Source of the DNA: Planctomycetota bacterium
Lineage (GTDB): Bacteria; Planctomycetota; UBA1135; UBA2386
DNA length: 64,000 bases
Direction of reading: 5' to 3'
Assembly: GCA_025459175.1 (NCBI GenBank)
Contig: JALORC010000045.1
Coordinates: forward strand, 1 to 64,000
The position numbers and the translations under genes are program-made. The notes beneath the pieces are model-generated. The model saw nothing but the letters and a program-made list of their open reading frames with translations. It was not told the origin of the DNA and made no database searches. Position 1 is the first letter of the stretch; every line of letters starts with the position of its first letter. Positions 25,744 through 34,972 of this stretch are shown here, one piece after another.

Positions 25744-27900
25744 ATGCTCGCATCGTCCCTGCGCCGCCGCCTGTTCTTGTTCGCCGCCATCCCGCTCGGC
25801 ATCGCGATGCTGCCGGGCACCCTCGCCGGTCCGGCCACCGACGAGCTGGCCCAGGTCCTCGACACCATTGCCGCGACCCAGAAGACCCTGCCCCGCGACC
25901 GCACCGACCCGGCCGCGGTCGTCACGGCCGCCGACGGCGATCCGGTGCGACTGCATGCGTTCGTGCGCGAGCAAACCCGCTTCGTCGCCTACGAAGGTCG
26001 CCTGCGCGGCCCCCTCGGCACCCTGCTGGACCGGACCGGCAACAGCGTCGACCGTTCGCTGCTGCTGCAGGAACTGCTGCGCGTCGCCGGCTACGAGGCG
26101 CGGCTGGTGCAGGCGGCGCTCGGCGATGACCAGCGCGAGCAGCTGCTGGCGCTGCACGGCACGCCGATCCCGCCCGCCGCGGCGAGCGCGGAACCACCGC
26201 CGAAGGCCGCCGGCGACGATCCGATTCCCGCGCTGATGGCGCGCGCCGATGCCATCGCGGCCGAACTGCGAGAGGTGGTGCCGCACGTGATCGCCGTGCC
26301 CAGAGTCGGTGAACGGCAGCACCACTGGGTCCAGTATCGCGATGGCGACGCCTGGCGCGACCTCGACCCGACCCTCGCCGAGCCACACGCGCGGCGCGCC
26401 GAGCCGGCAGGCGACGGCACGCCGCTGCCGGCCACGACCCATCGGGTGCAGCTGCAGCTGACCGTCGAACGTTGGCAGGACGGCAAGCTGCTGGAAGCGC
26501 CACTGCACAACACCGAGTTCGCCGCCACCGACACGCCGTTGCGCAGCGTTTCCCTGACGTTCCTGCCCGTCGCCGTGAAGCAGGGCAAGGCGATCCAGCG
26601 CACGTTCGACACCGGTGATCAGCTGAGCAAGCTGTTGCTGCAGGAGACAGCCTGGTGCCCCGTGCTGCTGGACGGCCGCAACAACGGCAGGCTGGCCCGC
26701 ATGTTCGACGACGCCGGCATCGTGCACGCGCTGCCGACCGGGCTCAGTGGGGCGGCGGAACTCGGCAACACCACGCGCAACGTGTTCGGCGGCCTCGCCG
26801 GCGAGGAGGACGCGGCGCCGAGCAGTGTGCTGACGGCCCTGTTCGCCGACTTCACCCTGCTGCGCCCGGACGAAGCGCCACAGCGAGTGCGGCGGCCGGT
26901 GTTCGACACGCTGGGGCCGGTCCAGCGCGCGGCGGCGGCTCGCGGCAACCTGCCGCGGCCGCAGTGGACGGCCAACGAACGGCTGCTGCGCGGCCAGGAC
27001 CTCGCCGGCAGTCATGATGCGCTGGTGGCGTTCGCGGCCCTGCCGAGCGAGGTCTACGTGCAGCGGTGGGCGCAGCGCCTGCTCGACCAACGCGCCGCGC
27101 TGCTGGCGGTCGCCGGCGGCAACACCGGCCCCGAGGTCCTCGACCGGGCCGCCGAAGGCAACTCGATGCGCACGCTGGAACTGTTCGCCGCCGCGCGCGC
27201 CGGGGCGGCCGACGGGCCGCTGGTCGTCGCGGAGCCGCAGATCTACCGCCGCATCGTGCGGCCGCTGGCCAGCGGCGGCGACGCCAGCCTGGATCGCCAG
27301 GTGATCAGCGATCTCTGCTGGAACCGGCTGCAGCTGGCGCGCCCCGGCAGCGACGCGCAGCCGGCTCTGCACCAAGGTGTGCTCGACTCGCTGCTCGAGC
27401 GCCTGGTGGTGCTGCGCGATGGCGAAGCCGGCCCCGGCGACACCACGGCGGCCCTGTTCGCCGCCGCCGCTGCGCGCAGCATCGAACCGATGCTGCTGCG
27501 CAAGGCCGACGACGCGCGACTGGCCGCGCTGCCGGACGGGGCGCGGGCCCGCATCCTGGCCGACCTCGATGCCGGCTTCGTCGCCATCGCACCGAGCCGC
27601 CCCGTCGATGTCGACGGCACGCCCCGCATCGGTTGGTGGCGCATCGATCCGCGCACCGGCCACACCGTCAGCGCGATGGACACCGGCTGGTTGCAGGACA
27701 TGGTCGAGTACACGGAGACCCAGACCGTCAACGGCATCCGCATCACGCGCTTCACTCGCGTTCGGGTCGGCCCGGCGGCCCGCGAATGGGCCAACAACAT
27801 GCTGCGCCGCCGCGGCAACACCAGCTGGGCGCAGTGGCAGAACCTGCTCGCCTACGCACAGCGTTCGATCGAAACCCTCGGCAGGCTTCCGCCCTGGTGA
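25744..27900 (+). CDS. Transglutaminase-like secreted protein lacking the catalytic Cys
   Basis: A 718-residue protein with a signal-like N-terminus (LFLFAAIPLGIAMLPGTLAG). Residues about 80-125 match the transglutaminase core helix (GTLLDRTGNSVDRSLLLQELLRVAGYEARLV), where active family members have a GDC-type cysteine; here the position reads Asn-Ser. The His and Asp positions look present (HHWVQYRDGDAWRDLDPT). The long remainder is mostly helical, and near the C-terminus there is a GWWRIDPRTGHTVSAMDTG motif. A non-catalytic transglutaminase fold is inferred. Convergent with the hybrid kinase gene. Confidence 0.65.
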   Translation: MLASSLRRRLFLFAAIPLGIAMLPGTLAGPATDELAQVLDTIAATQKTLPRDRTDPAAVVTAADGDPVRLHAFVREQTRFVAYEGRLRGPLGTLLDRTGNSVDRSLLLQELLRVAGYEARLVQAALGDDQREQLLALHGTPIPPAAASAEPPPKAAGDDPIPALMARADAIAAELREVVPHVIAVPRVGERQHHWVQYRDGDAWRDLDPTLAEPHARRAEPAGDGTPLPATTHRVQLQLTVERWQDGKLLEAPLHNTEFAATDTPLRSVSLTFLPVAVKQGKAIQRTFDTGDQLSKLLLQETAWCPVLLDGRNNGRLARMFDDAGIVHALPTGLSGAAELGNTTRNVFGGLAGEEDAAPSSVLTALFADFTLLRPDEAPQRVRRPVFDTLGPVQRAAAARGNLPRPQWTANERLLRGQDLAGSHDALVAFAALPSEVYVQRWAQRLLDQRAALLAVAGGNTGPEVLDRAAEGNSMRTLELFAAARAGAADGPLVVAEPQIYRRIVRPLASGGDASLDRQVISDLCWNRLQLARPGSDAQPALHQGVLDSLLERLVVLRDGEAGPGDTTAALFAAAAARSIEPMLLRKADDARLAALPDGARARILADLDAGFVAIAPSRPVDVDGTPRIGWWRIDPRTGHTVSAMDTGWLQDMVEYTETQTVNGIRITRFTRVRVGPAAREWANNMLRRRGNTSWAQWQNLLAYAQRSIETLGRLPPW

Positions 27901-27932
27901 GCCGATGGCGCCGGCGCTGCCGCGCTGTTTCG

Positions 27933-29816
27933 TCAGTGCGCGCGGGGACGGCTCTCGATCACGTTGGTGAGCACCTTCAGCAGTGCGTCGACGGCAAAGG
28001 GCTTCTGCAGCAGCGGCACGCGCGCGAGATCGCCCGACACCCCGGGGCCCAGCTCGTCGAAGCCGGAGAAGAAGGCGATCGGGAACCCCGCATCGAGGAT
28101 CCGGACGGCCTGGGCCAGGCGCACGCCGTCCATGTCAGGCATCCGGAGGTCCGTCAGCATGGCCGACAAGCGCGCCTGGTGATCGTCGAAGAGCTTGAGT
28201 GCTTCGATGCCGTTGCCGGCCTCGAGCACCGTGAAGCCCTGGCGCTCCAGCAGTCGCTTCGTGGTCTGGCGCACGGCTGCGTCGTCGTCCACCAGGAGGA
28301 TCGTGTGGCGCACGGTGGTGTGCGTGGCCGGCTCGGGCAGCGTGTTCGTGAAGGCGCCGTCCGAGCAGGGCAGCGTGATCCGCATCCGGGTGCCGCGCGA
28401 CGGCGCACTGTCCACGCTGATCGTCCCGCCGGCCTGCGTGACGACTCCGTAGACCACGGCAAGCCCGAGGCCGGTGCCGGACCCGATCGGCTTCGTGGTG
28501 AAGAACGGCTCGAAGATGCGCTGCCGAGTGGGCTCGTCCATGCCGATGCCCGTGTCCTCGACCGTCAGTGCGGCTTCGGCGAGCGTCAGGTCGCGCTCCA
28601 CCGTGATCGAGAGGGTGCCGCCGTCCGGCATCGCATCACGGGCGTTGAGCACCAGGTTCAGCACCACTTGGTCGAGTTGGCTGCGGTCGGCTCGCACGAA
28701 GACCCCGGTCACATCGGCGTCCAGCCGCACCGTCACGGACGCCGGGAGCGAGGACCGCAGCAGTGGAAGCATCTCACGGACGAGCGCGGCGAGATCCACT
28801 TCCGCGGTGGCGCGCCGTTGCGGCCGCTCGAACGCGAGCAGGCGACCGGTGAGTTGTGCGGCGCGGTCCGTGGCGCGAAGCGCGAGATCCAGGTCTTCGT
28901 GGATCGCGAACGACGGCGGCACTTCGTTCCGCGCCAGCTGGACCGAGTTGCGGATGGCGGCCAGGAGGTTGTTGAAATCGTGTGCCACGCCAGCGGCGAG
29001 TTGGCCCACGGCCTGCATCTTGTGCGCGAGATTCAGTCGCTGCTCCACCTCGCGGCGCCGCGTCTGGTCGCGCCACGACACCACCGAGACGCGCCGGCCC
29101 TGCAGCGTGGCGTGCCGCACGCTGACCTCGACGGGGATCTCGCTGCCGTCCTGGCGCAGGTGCATCCAGTCGAAGGTGTGCGCGCCACGCGCGAGGGTGA
29201 TGGCGCCGAGGCCCCGCGACTTCACGGCCGAGAGCGAGCCGTCGGGCTGCAACTGCGGCGAGAACTCCACCGCGCGGCGCCCGATCATCTCGTCGCGTGA
29301 CGTCAGGCCGAGCATCCGCAGCGCTGCCGGATTGCAGTCGATGATGCCACTGTCGTCGGCGAGCAGCAGGCCGTCCTGCGAGTGCTCGAAGACCAGACGG
29401 AATCGCTCCTCCATCTCCTTGCGCGACGTGATGTCCTGACCGGTCGCGACGATCCCGCTGGGGGCACCGTCGGCGCCGAGCACCCGCACGACGTTCCAGA
29501 TCAGGGTGCGGCGCGTGCCGTCGGGCAGGATCGAGTCATCCTCGAAGTCGAGCGTACGCTTGCCTGCCAGCACGGCCCGGATGTCGGCGGCAACGGCATC
29601 GCGATGCTCGGGGGCGATGAACGAGACCACATAGTCCATGCCGATCGCGGTCGCGCGGGGCGTCTGGTAGAGGTCCTCGGCCGCACGATTCCAGGCGAAG
29701 ATGCGATGGTCCGGCGTCAGTCCGAGGATGACGCTGTCCGTCGTGTCGAAGATGGCACCGAGCATCCTGCTGTCGGCGGGCGTCGGTGCGGACTCGCGGT
29801 TGGGGTCAGTCGTCAT
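27933..29816 (-). CDS. PAS-PAS hybrid sensor histidine kinase with receiver domain
   Basis: A 627-residue soluble signalling protein. The track start is a TTG four codons upstream; ATG 29816 is preferred. PAS 1 lies around 20-135 (FDTTDSVILGLTPDHRIFAWN) and PAS 2 around 140-260 (VFEHSQDGLLLADDSGIID). The phospho-acceptor helix reads GVAHDFNNLLAAI near 290. The ATPase boxes are LNLVLNARDAMPDGG, VEDTGIGM, FEPFFTTKPIGSGTGLGL. The C-terminal receiver has HTILLVDDDAAVR, phospho-Asp in MLTDLRMPDMDG and Lys in LLQKPF. No membrane segment, so it senses an internal signal. Target regulator not adjacent. Confidence 0.95.
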   Translation of the reverse strand: MTTDPNRESAPTPADSRMLGAIFDTTDSVILGLTPDHRIFAWNRAAEDLYQTPRATAIGMDYVVSFIAPEHRDAVAADIRAVLAGKRTLDFEDDSILPDGTRRTLIWNVVRVLGADGAPSGIVATGQDITSRKEMEERFRLVFEHSQDGLLLADDSGIIDCNPAALRMLGLTSRDEMIGRRAVEFSPQLQPDGSLSAVKSRGLGAITLARGAHTFDWMHLRQDGSEIPVEVSVRHATLQGRRVSVVSWRDQTRRREVEQRLNLAHKMQAVGQLAAGVAHDFNNLLAAIRNSVQLARNEVPPSFAIHEDLDLALRATDRAAQLTGRLLAFERPQRRATAEVDLAALVREMLPLLRSSLPASVTVRLDADVTGVFVRADRSQLDQVVLNLVLNARDAMPDGGTLSITVERDLTLAEAALTVEDTGIGMDEPTRQRIFEPFFTTKPIGSGTGLGLAVVYGVVTQAGGTISVDSAPSRGTRMRITLPCSDGAFTNTLPEPATHTTVRHTILLVDDDAAVRQTTKRLLERQGFTVLEAGNGIEALKLFDDHQARLSAMLTDLRMPDMDGVRLAQAVRILDAGFPIAFFSGFDELGPGVSGDLARVPLLQKPFAVDALLKVLTNVIESRPRAH

Positions 29817-29899
29817 CGTGCGCGTCAACGGATCTGGATCCGATTCGGACTGCGGCGGATCCGCACGGCCGCGCCGAGCCGCGGTGCATCACCGGCGCC

Positions 29900-29905
29900 A
29901 ATATA
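29900..29905 (-). promoter_or_regulatory. -10-like TATATT upstream of the hybrid kinase
   Basis: On the minus strand TATATT sits 83 bases before ATG 29816, between the DUF4034-like gene and the kinase. It is a close consensus match in a GC-rich region, suggesting the kinase has its own promoter. Confidence 0.45.
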
Positions 29906-29983
29906 GTGAGTCGGCCGGCAATCCGTGCCGCGTCCTACGTGGGAACAGTCGTGGCCGCCTAACGTGCAGGAATCGCCCTGTCC

Positions 29984-32728
29984 TCACTTCGCTCGCTTGC
30001 GCCCCAGGAGTTCGAGGTCGATGCGCACGAGATCAGGATCGTCGACACCGATCGTCACGAACCAGTTCTTGTCGATCGTGCCTTGCAGGCTCCGGACGGC
30101 CGTGAGGGCATCCTCGTAGCGCCCGCCGGCCCACGCCGTCAGGCACTGGCCCGAGCGCCAGAAGTCGGCGGGCAACGGTGCCGCGGGTGCCGCGAGATAG
30201 CCTTGGAACATCGCCGCCAGGCGGGCTTCCACTCCCTTCGCGGCCCAGACCTCGCGCGGTTGCCGCGATTCCTTCTGGATGCCATGTAGCGTCCACGCGT
30301 ACCACAGCGGCACCTCGGTGTCGAAGCGCTTGCTGTCCAGGCACTCGACGGCGAAGCGATACATGGCCAGCGTCGAGCCGCCGGCGGCGGGGCGCAGCGA
30401 ATCGAGGTAGGCGCGGAATGCGGGCTGGAAATCGATCTCGGCGTCGAGTGCTCGATCGAACCATTCGCGCGGTGACGCCGGATCGGTCTCCGGATCCATC
30501 GTGGTGACCAGGATCATGCCGGTCGCCGCCTCGGGGCAGTCCGGCTGCAAGGCGTGGGCCGCGGTGAAGTGGCGGGCGGCGGACCGCAGCTGCTCGGCGC
30601 GTGCGGCCTTGCCGAGCTTGCCGTGCTTGCACTTGGTCACCAGGAACAGGCCGGTTGCCATGTGCACGACCCACGGCTGGTCCGCGGCCTTCGCCGTGAT
30701 GGCTGCCACGACATCGCCGTCGACCCAATGGAGGCCAGGCTGCGCGAACTCCTCGTCGCTCCACAGGCAACGCACGAAATGGCGGCCGTCGCGGCCGGCG
30801 AACAGGGGCTCGGCAGCCGCTGCGGCGATGTGCTTGCGCACTTCGGGTTGCAGGCCGCGCCGCCCTTGGCTGATCAAGTACTCCTTCACCCACCAGTGCA
30901 GCAATGATGGGTGTTCCTTCGTCAGGCCCTGGGCCGCCCGCGCGGCCAGCCGGTTCGACTGCTGCGGGTCGCTGTCCGTCAGCGCGCGCGCGGCGACGTA
31001 CATGCCGAGCGGATCCGTGCAGCCGGCTGCCACCACCTTCTCGGCGAGCGTGACGTCGTGCGGCACCTCGAAGGCGGCCGCCTGGCCCAGACCCACCATC
31101 AGCTGGCGTACATCGTCGTCCCAGGCAGGGTCGCGCTTGCCGATGCGGTCGTACGTCGTCTGGTACGCCGCCGCGATCCACTCCGAGAACCTGGTCGAAC
31201 TCGCTCTCGCCGTCGTCGCCTGCTCGTGCGCGGTCAGCGGACGTGCGTTTCCCGCCCGGGGCTGGGCGGCGGTCTCGAAGCCCGCGAACAAGTCCTTGGT
31301 CGCGATCGGCGCGGGTGCGTAGTCCGACAGATGCGGCCGCAGGGTCTTCTGCAGCCAGTCCTCGGTGACGCGGAGCGCCGGCAGCAGCTTCGGCTCGATG
31401 CGCTTGCCGACCTTCTCGTAGAGCTGCGCCGCTTCCTGGCCCCGACCACCGAGCGCGAGCACCGCGATGTGCTGCGTGTTGACGAGGTGCTTCACGACGT
31501 CGTTGCGTGCGGCGGCAAGTTCGCCGGCGTGGACCGCTGCCAACCGCTCCTGTACGGATGCGTCGCCCCACAGGGCCTTCGGATCGCGGGCGTCGAGGCT
31601 CAGGTAGCTGATCGCGTTGCGGTAGAGGCCGGGCACGATCGTGTCGTAGCGCTCGGTCGCCGCGCACTCTTCGGCGAACGCGAGCATCGCCTTCGGCGAC
31701 CCGCCCCAGCGCGGCTGCAGGTAGTGCATGTAGGTCGCGTAGGCATCTTGCCAGTCGAATTGGGCCGCCACGGCGAGATCGAACCAGTGCCGTTGCTCGC
31801 CCGGTTCGCCGCCGCCGGGCCCGAGCACCTTGATCATCGCCGTCGGTGCTTCCGGCAAGCCCGGGAACAGTTGCGCGGCCTCGCTCGCCGCCGCGGCCGC
31901 CGCCTGCAGGTGCTCGCCGAACTTCTCGCGGTCCGAGGCGCCGATGGAACTGGCGGCGCCGCGGCCGCGTGATTCCCACGCCATCGCGACGTGGTGTTCG
32001 GCACGCAACACGAGCGACGCGTAGTTGGGCCTGCCCGCCGCGGCGTCGATGCGATCCAGCAGCTGCAGGTCGTCGGGGCCCGGTGTGCCGCTGCCGAGCT
32101 TCTTCACCAGCGCGAGGTAGAAGCGTTCCTGACCGACCTGGAACTCGTCGCTGCCAGCCATCGCGACGACCGTTTCCTCGAGCGCTGCCTTCGCCTGCTT
32201 CGACTCGTCCCGTTGCCTCGTGGCTGCGGCAAGATGGCTGCGCACCGACTCGATGACGTAGCGCAGTCGGAGCGATGGCTTGCGGGCCTGCAGCTTCGTG
32301 GTCGCCTCGCTCAGCAGTGCACGGGCCATCTCGACGTGCTTCTGTTGCACCAGGACTTCGGCGCGGACCAACTGCACGACGGCGTCGTCGCAGCCGAGCT
32401 CGCGCAGGCGATCGCACGATCCCAGCAGCAACTTGGCCGACTCGGCATCGGCCGGTTGGTCGGTCAGCAGGATCGCGAACGGGCCCATCACGGCCTCGAC
32501 GTGCGGCTTGCACTCGGCCGTCAGCGGGGCGTCGACGCCGCACTCCGCCAGCAGATACCGGCGCCAGAAGGCGACGGTGTCCGCGGCAAGGCGCATCGCG
32601 GTGTAGGCGTCGGGACCGGCCGGTATCGGGCGCGGCTTCCACACCACTTCGTCCTGTGCCGGCAACGGAGTGGCGTGGATCGAGATCAGTGCGGCGAAGG
32701 CGACGGCGGACAGTCGAACGTGCAGCAT
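29984..32728 (-). CDS. Secreted DUF4034/TPR-like protein with internal duplication
   Basis: A 914-residue protein from ATG 32728, which precedes a signal peptide (LSAVAFAALISIHATPLPAQ); the 1191-residue ORF track version extends into noncoding sequence. It is mostly helical. A block around 280-400 (WFDLAVAAQFDWQDAYATYM, then LQPRWGGSPKAMLAFAEEC) recurs around 735-850 (WFDRALDAEIDFQPAFRAYL, then RPAAGGSTLAMYRFAVEC), so the gene contains a duplicated module. The WGGS plus FA.E pattern is typical of DUF4034. Function unknown, presumably extracytoplasmic. Confidence 0.75.
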   Translation of the reverse strand: MLHVRLSAVAFAALISIHATPLPAQDEVVWKPRPIPAGPDAYTAMRLAADTVAFWRRYLLAECGVDAPLTAECKPHVEAVMGPFAILLTDQPADAESAKLLLGSCDRLRELGCDDAVVQLVRAEVLVQQKHVEMARALLSEATTKLQARKPSLRLRYVIESVRSHLAAATRQRDESKQAKAALEETVVAMAGSDEFQVGQERFYLALVKKLGSGTPGPDDLQLLDRIDAAAGRPNYASLVLRAEHHVAMAWESRGRGAASSIGASDREKFGEHLQAAAAAASEAAQLFPGLPEAPTAMIKVLGPGGGEPGEQRHWFDLAVAAQFDWQDAYATYMHYLQPRWGGSPKAMLAFAEECAATERYDTIVPGLYRNAISYLSLDARDPKALWGDASVQERLAAVHAGELAAARNDVVKHLVNTQHIAVLALGGRGQEAAQLYEKVGKRIEPKLLPALRVTEDWLQKTLRPHLSDYAPAPIATKDLFAGFETAAQPRAGNARPLTAHEQATTARASSTRFSEWIAAAYQTTYDRIGKRDPAWDDDVRQLMVGLGQAAAFEVPHDVTLAEKVVAAGCTDPLGMYVAARALTDSDPQQSNRLAARAAQGLTKEHPSLLHWWVKEYLISQGRRGLQPEVRKHIAAAAAEPLFAGRDGRHFVRCLWSDEEFAQPGLHWVDGDVVAAITAKAADQPWVVHMATGLFLVTKCKHGKLGKAARAEQLRSAARHFTAAHALQPDCPEAATGMILVTTMDPETDPASPREWFDRALDAEIDFQPAFRAYLDSLRPAAGGSTLAMYRFAVECLDSKRFDTEVPLWYAWTLHGIQKESRQPREVWAAKGVEARLAAMFQGYLAAPAAPLPADFWRSGQCLTAWAGGRYEDALTAVRSLQGTIDKNWFVTIGVDDPDLVRIDLELLGRKRAK

Positions 32729-33068
32729 GGCGGTGTGTTCCGAGCTTGGCGCCGGCCAAGAGTTCCCCCGGCCGATCGGCGCACTGTCTCGCGGTGCCGA
32801 GCTGGCGTCCAGCGCCGTGGCACTGTGCACGCGGTGCCTGCCCGCTGGCGCAGCACGAAACGCGATGTGTGGTCGCCGCTGGCGCCTGTGTGAAGGCCAC
32901 GGCTGCGTCGAGTGGGGGAGCCGGAAGCGGGCTCGCGAATCGTGTCCGGGCCCTGGCGAGTTCGCCTGCGGGCGACCTGTATGCCGCGACGACGCCGTTC
33001 TCGTCAGCTCGGCCTTCTGCCAGGCCGCCTTCGGCTGAACCACCGCGGCTGCCGATACGACCGATGCC
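32729..33068. other. Divergent intergenic region without a supported gene
   Basis: These 340 bases lie between two divergent start codons. One plus-strand ORF (32670..33038) reads a Cys-rich peptide, but it overlaps the neighbouring gene's start and shows no recognisable family. Promoters for both flanking genes are expected here; I could not place them with confidence. Confidence 0.5.
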
Positions 33069-34181
33069 ATGGGTCGATCGATGCTGCTCGGTGCGTTCTG
33101 CTGTTCGCTGCTGCCGTTGCTGGCGCAGACCCCGCCGACCCCGCTGCGGCCGCTGCCGGGGGCGATCCCCGAGATCGTGCTGGCCGCCGACGACGCCGAC
33201 GGCCTCGTCGTCGCCGCCGGTCTCGGCGACGGCGGCATCCCGACGACCACCCGCGGCGACCTGCAGTGGAGCTCGGACGGTTGCGTCACCCCGGGCGGTG
33301 TGCGCATCAGTGTGCGCACGGTCGGCGTCAAGCTGACGTTCCCGTCCGGCACCGAACTGCTGCTGGCCGCCGATGGCCATCTGCACCTGCGTTCGGGAGA
33401 ACGCGGCGGGCCGTTCCCGGGCGGTGTCGAGCTGCGGCTCGGCGATGGTTCGATCGTGCGCGTGACCCTGGTGCAGAGCAACGCCGTGCGCGTGCGCGAC
33501 GTCGTCGTGATCGCCGGTGATCGCATGCTGCAACCGTGGCGGCGCGGCGAGGAGGCCACCGAACTGCCGCGGCGCAGCGCCTGGGCCGGTGCGCACGTCG
33601 CCGTCTGCGGCAGCGGCGGTGACGTCTATCGCGCGATCGCGCTCGGCCCGCTGGTGGTGCTCGATCGGGTGCTGGTCGCCGAGGCGCGCGCGGCGGCGAC
33701 TCCCGAGCAGCGCCTGATCGTGTTGCGTTCCCCGCTGGTGCGCTCGCTGTCGGTGATGCAGCGGCAGCATCGCGAACCCAAGGCCGAAGTGCGGCAGGCC
33801 ATCGCCGCGGTGGCCGCGGTCGCCGACCGCGGCGACACCATCTTCCCCGCCGGAGCCACGCTGCAGCGCGCGGAGCAGGACCGCCTGCGCTGGCTGTTGG
33901 TGGGTGGCTTCGAGCTCGAGCTCGACCTCGACGGACCGCTGGCGCCGCGTCTGCAGCTGTTCGCCGGCATGTCGCCGCTGCCGATGATCGAGTGGACCGC
34001 GCGTGCCGACTCGGCGGCGTTCCTGACCAACCCACGTTCCGATCAGCGCGACCAGCGCTGGCACGGCAACGGCACCCGGCTCGATCGTGTGGCGGTCGAT
34101 CTGCAGGCGCGCGAAGAACTGTTCGAGCGGGCGCACGCGCTCGCGGTGCTGCAGCGCCTGCAGCGCGGTCGCCGGCGCTGA
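33069..34181 (+). CDS. Secreted protein of unknown function
   Basis: A 370-residue protein with a signal peptide (LLGAFCCSLLPLLAQ). The body is predicted mainly beta, with a stretch DGCVTPGGVRISVRTVGVKLTFPSGTELL and a C-terminal helical part (REELFERAHALAVLQRLQRG). The N-terminal half resembles FecR-like beta-rich domains in rhythm (GTELLLAADGHLHLRSG), but the match is weak. It follows the divergent gap after the DUF4034-like gene and precedes another secreted protein with a 146-base gap. Confidence 0.65.
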   Translation: MGRSMLLGAFCCSLLPLLAQTPPTPLRPLPGAIPEIVLAADDADGLVVAAGLGDGGIPTTTRGDLQWSSDGCVTPGGVRISVRTVGVKLTFPSGTELLLAADGHLHLRSGERGGPFPGGVELRLGDGSIVRVTLVQSNAVRVRDVVVIAGDRMLQPWRRGEEATELPRRSAWAGAHVAVCGSGGDVYRAIALGPLVVLDRVLVAEARAAATPEQRLIVLRSPLVRSLSVMQRQHREPKAEVRQAIAAVAAVADRGDTIFPAGATLQRAEQDRLRWLLVGGFELELDLDGPLAPRLQLFAGMSPLPMIEWTARADSAAFLTNPRSDQRDQRWHGNGTRLDRVAVDLQAREELFERAHALAVLQRLQRGRRR

Positions 34182-34301
34182 GTCGTCGCCGAGGCGGGGC
34201 GCTGCCGCGAACCGTTCCGCGCGCGAGCGGAGCGGCGGGTGGTCGTCGAGGGGGCCTGGTCCTGCCCCCTGTTGCGCATGCTGACCGGGCCACCGCTGGC
34301 T

Positions 34302-34307
34302 ATCCTG
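34302..34307 (+). promoter_or_regulatory. -10-like TATCCT
   Basis: TATCCT lies 20 bases before ATG 34328 and fits the TAnnnT pattern seen before several other genes here. No clear -35 element. Confidence 0.35.
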
Positions 34308-34327
34308 TTCGCCTCCATCGATCCACC

Positions 34328-34954
34328 ATGAGCACCTTCACCAAGTTCCTGTTCGTATCCACGCTCGTCGCGCTGCCCCTGCTGGCCCAGGAGCGAAAGG
34401 CGGTCAAGAAGCCGGCCACCTTCCCCGAGGCCGTCGAGCAGGCCAAGAAGGCGGTCGAGGAAGACAAGCTCGGCGCCGCGGTCGCGGCGCTGCAGGCGGC
34501 GATCCGCGACCTGCAGAAGAAGCAGCGGGCCCAGATCCTGACCGCGCTGCCGAAGCCGGAGGGCTTCGAGTTCCGCGACGAGGAGGTCGACGACAAGGGC
34601 CAGGACGCGTTCAACCTCGCGGCGATGGGGCTGACGATCTCGCGCCGCTACGAGAACGGCGACAAGAGCCTGTCGGTCGAGGTCACCGCGAACTCGCCGC
34701 TGATCCAGATGCTCGGGATGATGTTCAACAACCCGGCGCTGGTCGAGGCGCAGGGCGGCGAGATGGTCAAGTACGGCGTGCACAAGGCGATCCTGACCAA
34801 GTCCGGTGACGACGGTCAGGAACTGCAGATCTTGATGCACGACGCGCACCTCATCAAGATCAACAGCCAGGGGGTCGGGGCCGACGACCTGTTGAAGATC
34901 TTCGACCAGGCGTTCGTCGATCGCCTCGAGAAGCCGCTCGGCAAGAACGGCTGA
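34328..34954 (+). CDS. Small secreted helical protein, unknown function
   Basis: A 208-residue protein with a signal peptide (FTKFLFVSTLVALPLLAQ), a Lys/Glu-rich helical stretch (FPEAVEQAKKAVEEDKLGAA, then LQKKQRAQILTALPKPEG), and a beta-rich C-terminal part (SVEVTANSPLIQMLGMMFNNP...). It resembles planctomycete and proteobacterial exported proteins that bind or sense ions in the periplasm, but I do not recognise a named family. The gene is convergent with 34973..35932; a hairpin lies between the stops. Confidence 0.65.
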   Translation: MSTFTKFLFVSTLVALPLLAQERKAVKKPATFPEAVEQAKKAVEEDKLGAAVAALQAAIRDLQKKQRAQILTALPKPEGFEFRDEEVDDKGQDAFNLAAMGLTISRRYENGDKSLSVEVTANSPLIQMLGMMFNNPALVEAQGGEMVKYGVHKAILTKSGDDGQELQILMHDAHLIKINSQGVGADDLLKIFDQAFVDRLEKPLGKNG

Positions 34955-34959
34955 GTCGG

Positions 34960-34972
34960 CGCGCCGGGCGCG
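34960..34972. terminator. GC hairpin between convergent stops
   Basis: CGCGCC, one base, GGCGCG: a perfect inverted repeat placed exactly between the TGA of the left gene and the minus-strand stop at 34973. With loop closure a 5-bp stem is realistic. It may act as a bidirectional terminator; no T-run. Confidence 0.4.

Noticed and set aside
32670-33038. Cys-rich plus-strand ORF in the divergent gap
   Set aside because: It overlaps the start of the neighbouring gene, has irregular Cys spacing and no recognisable family.
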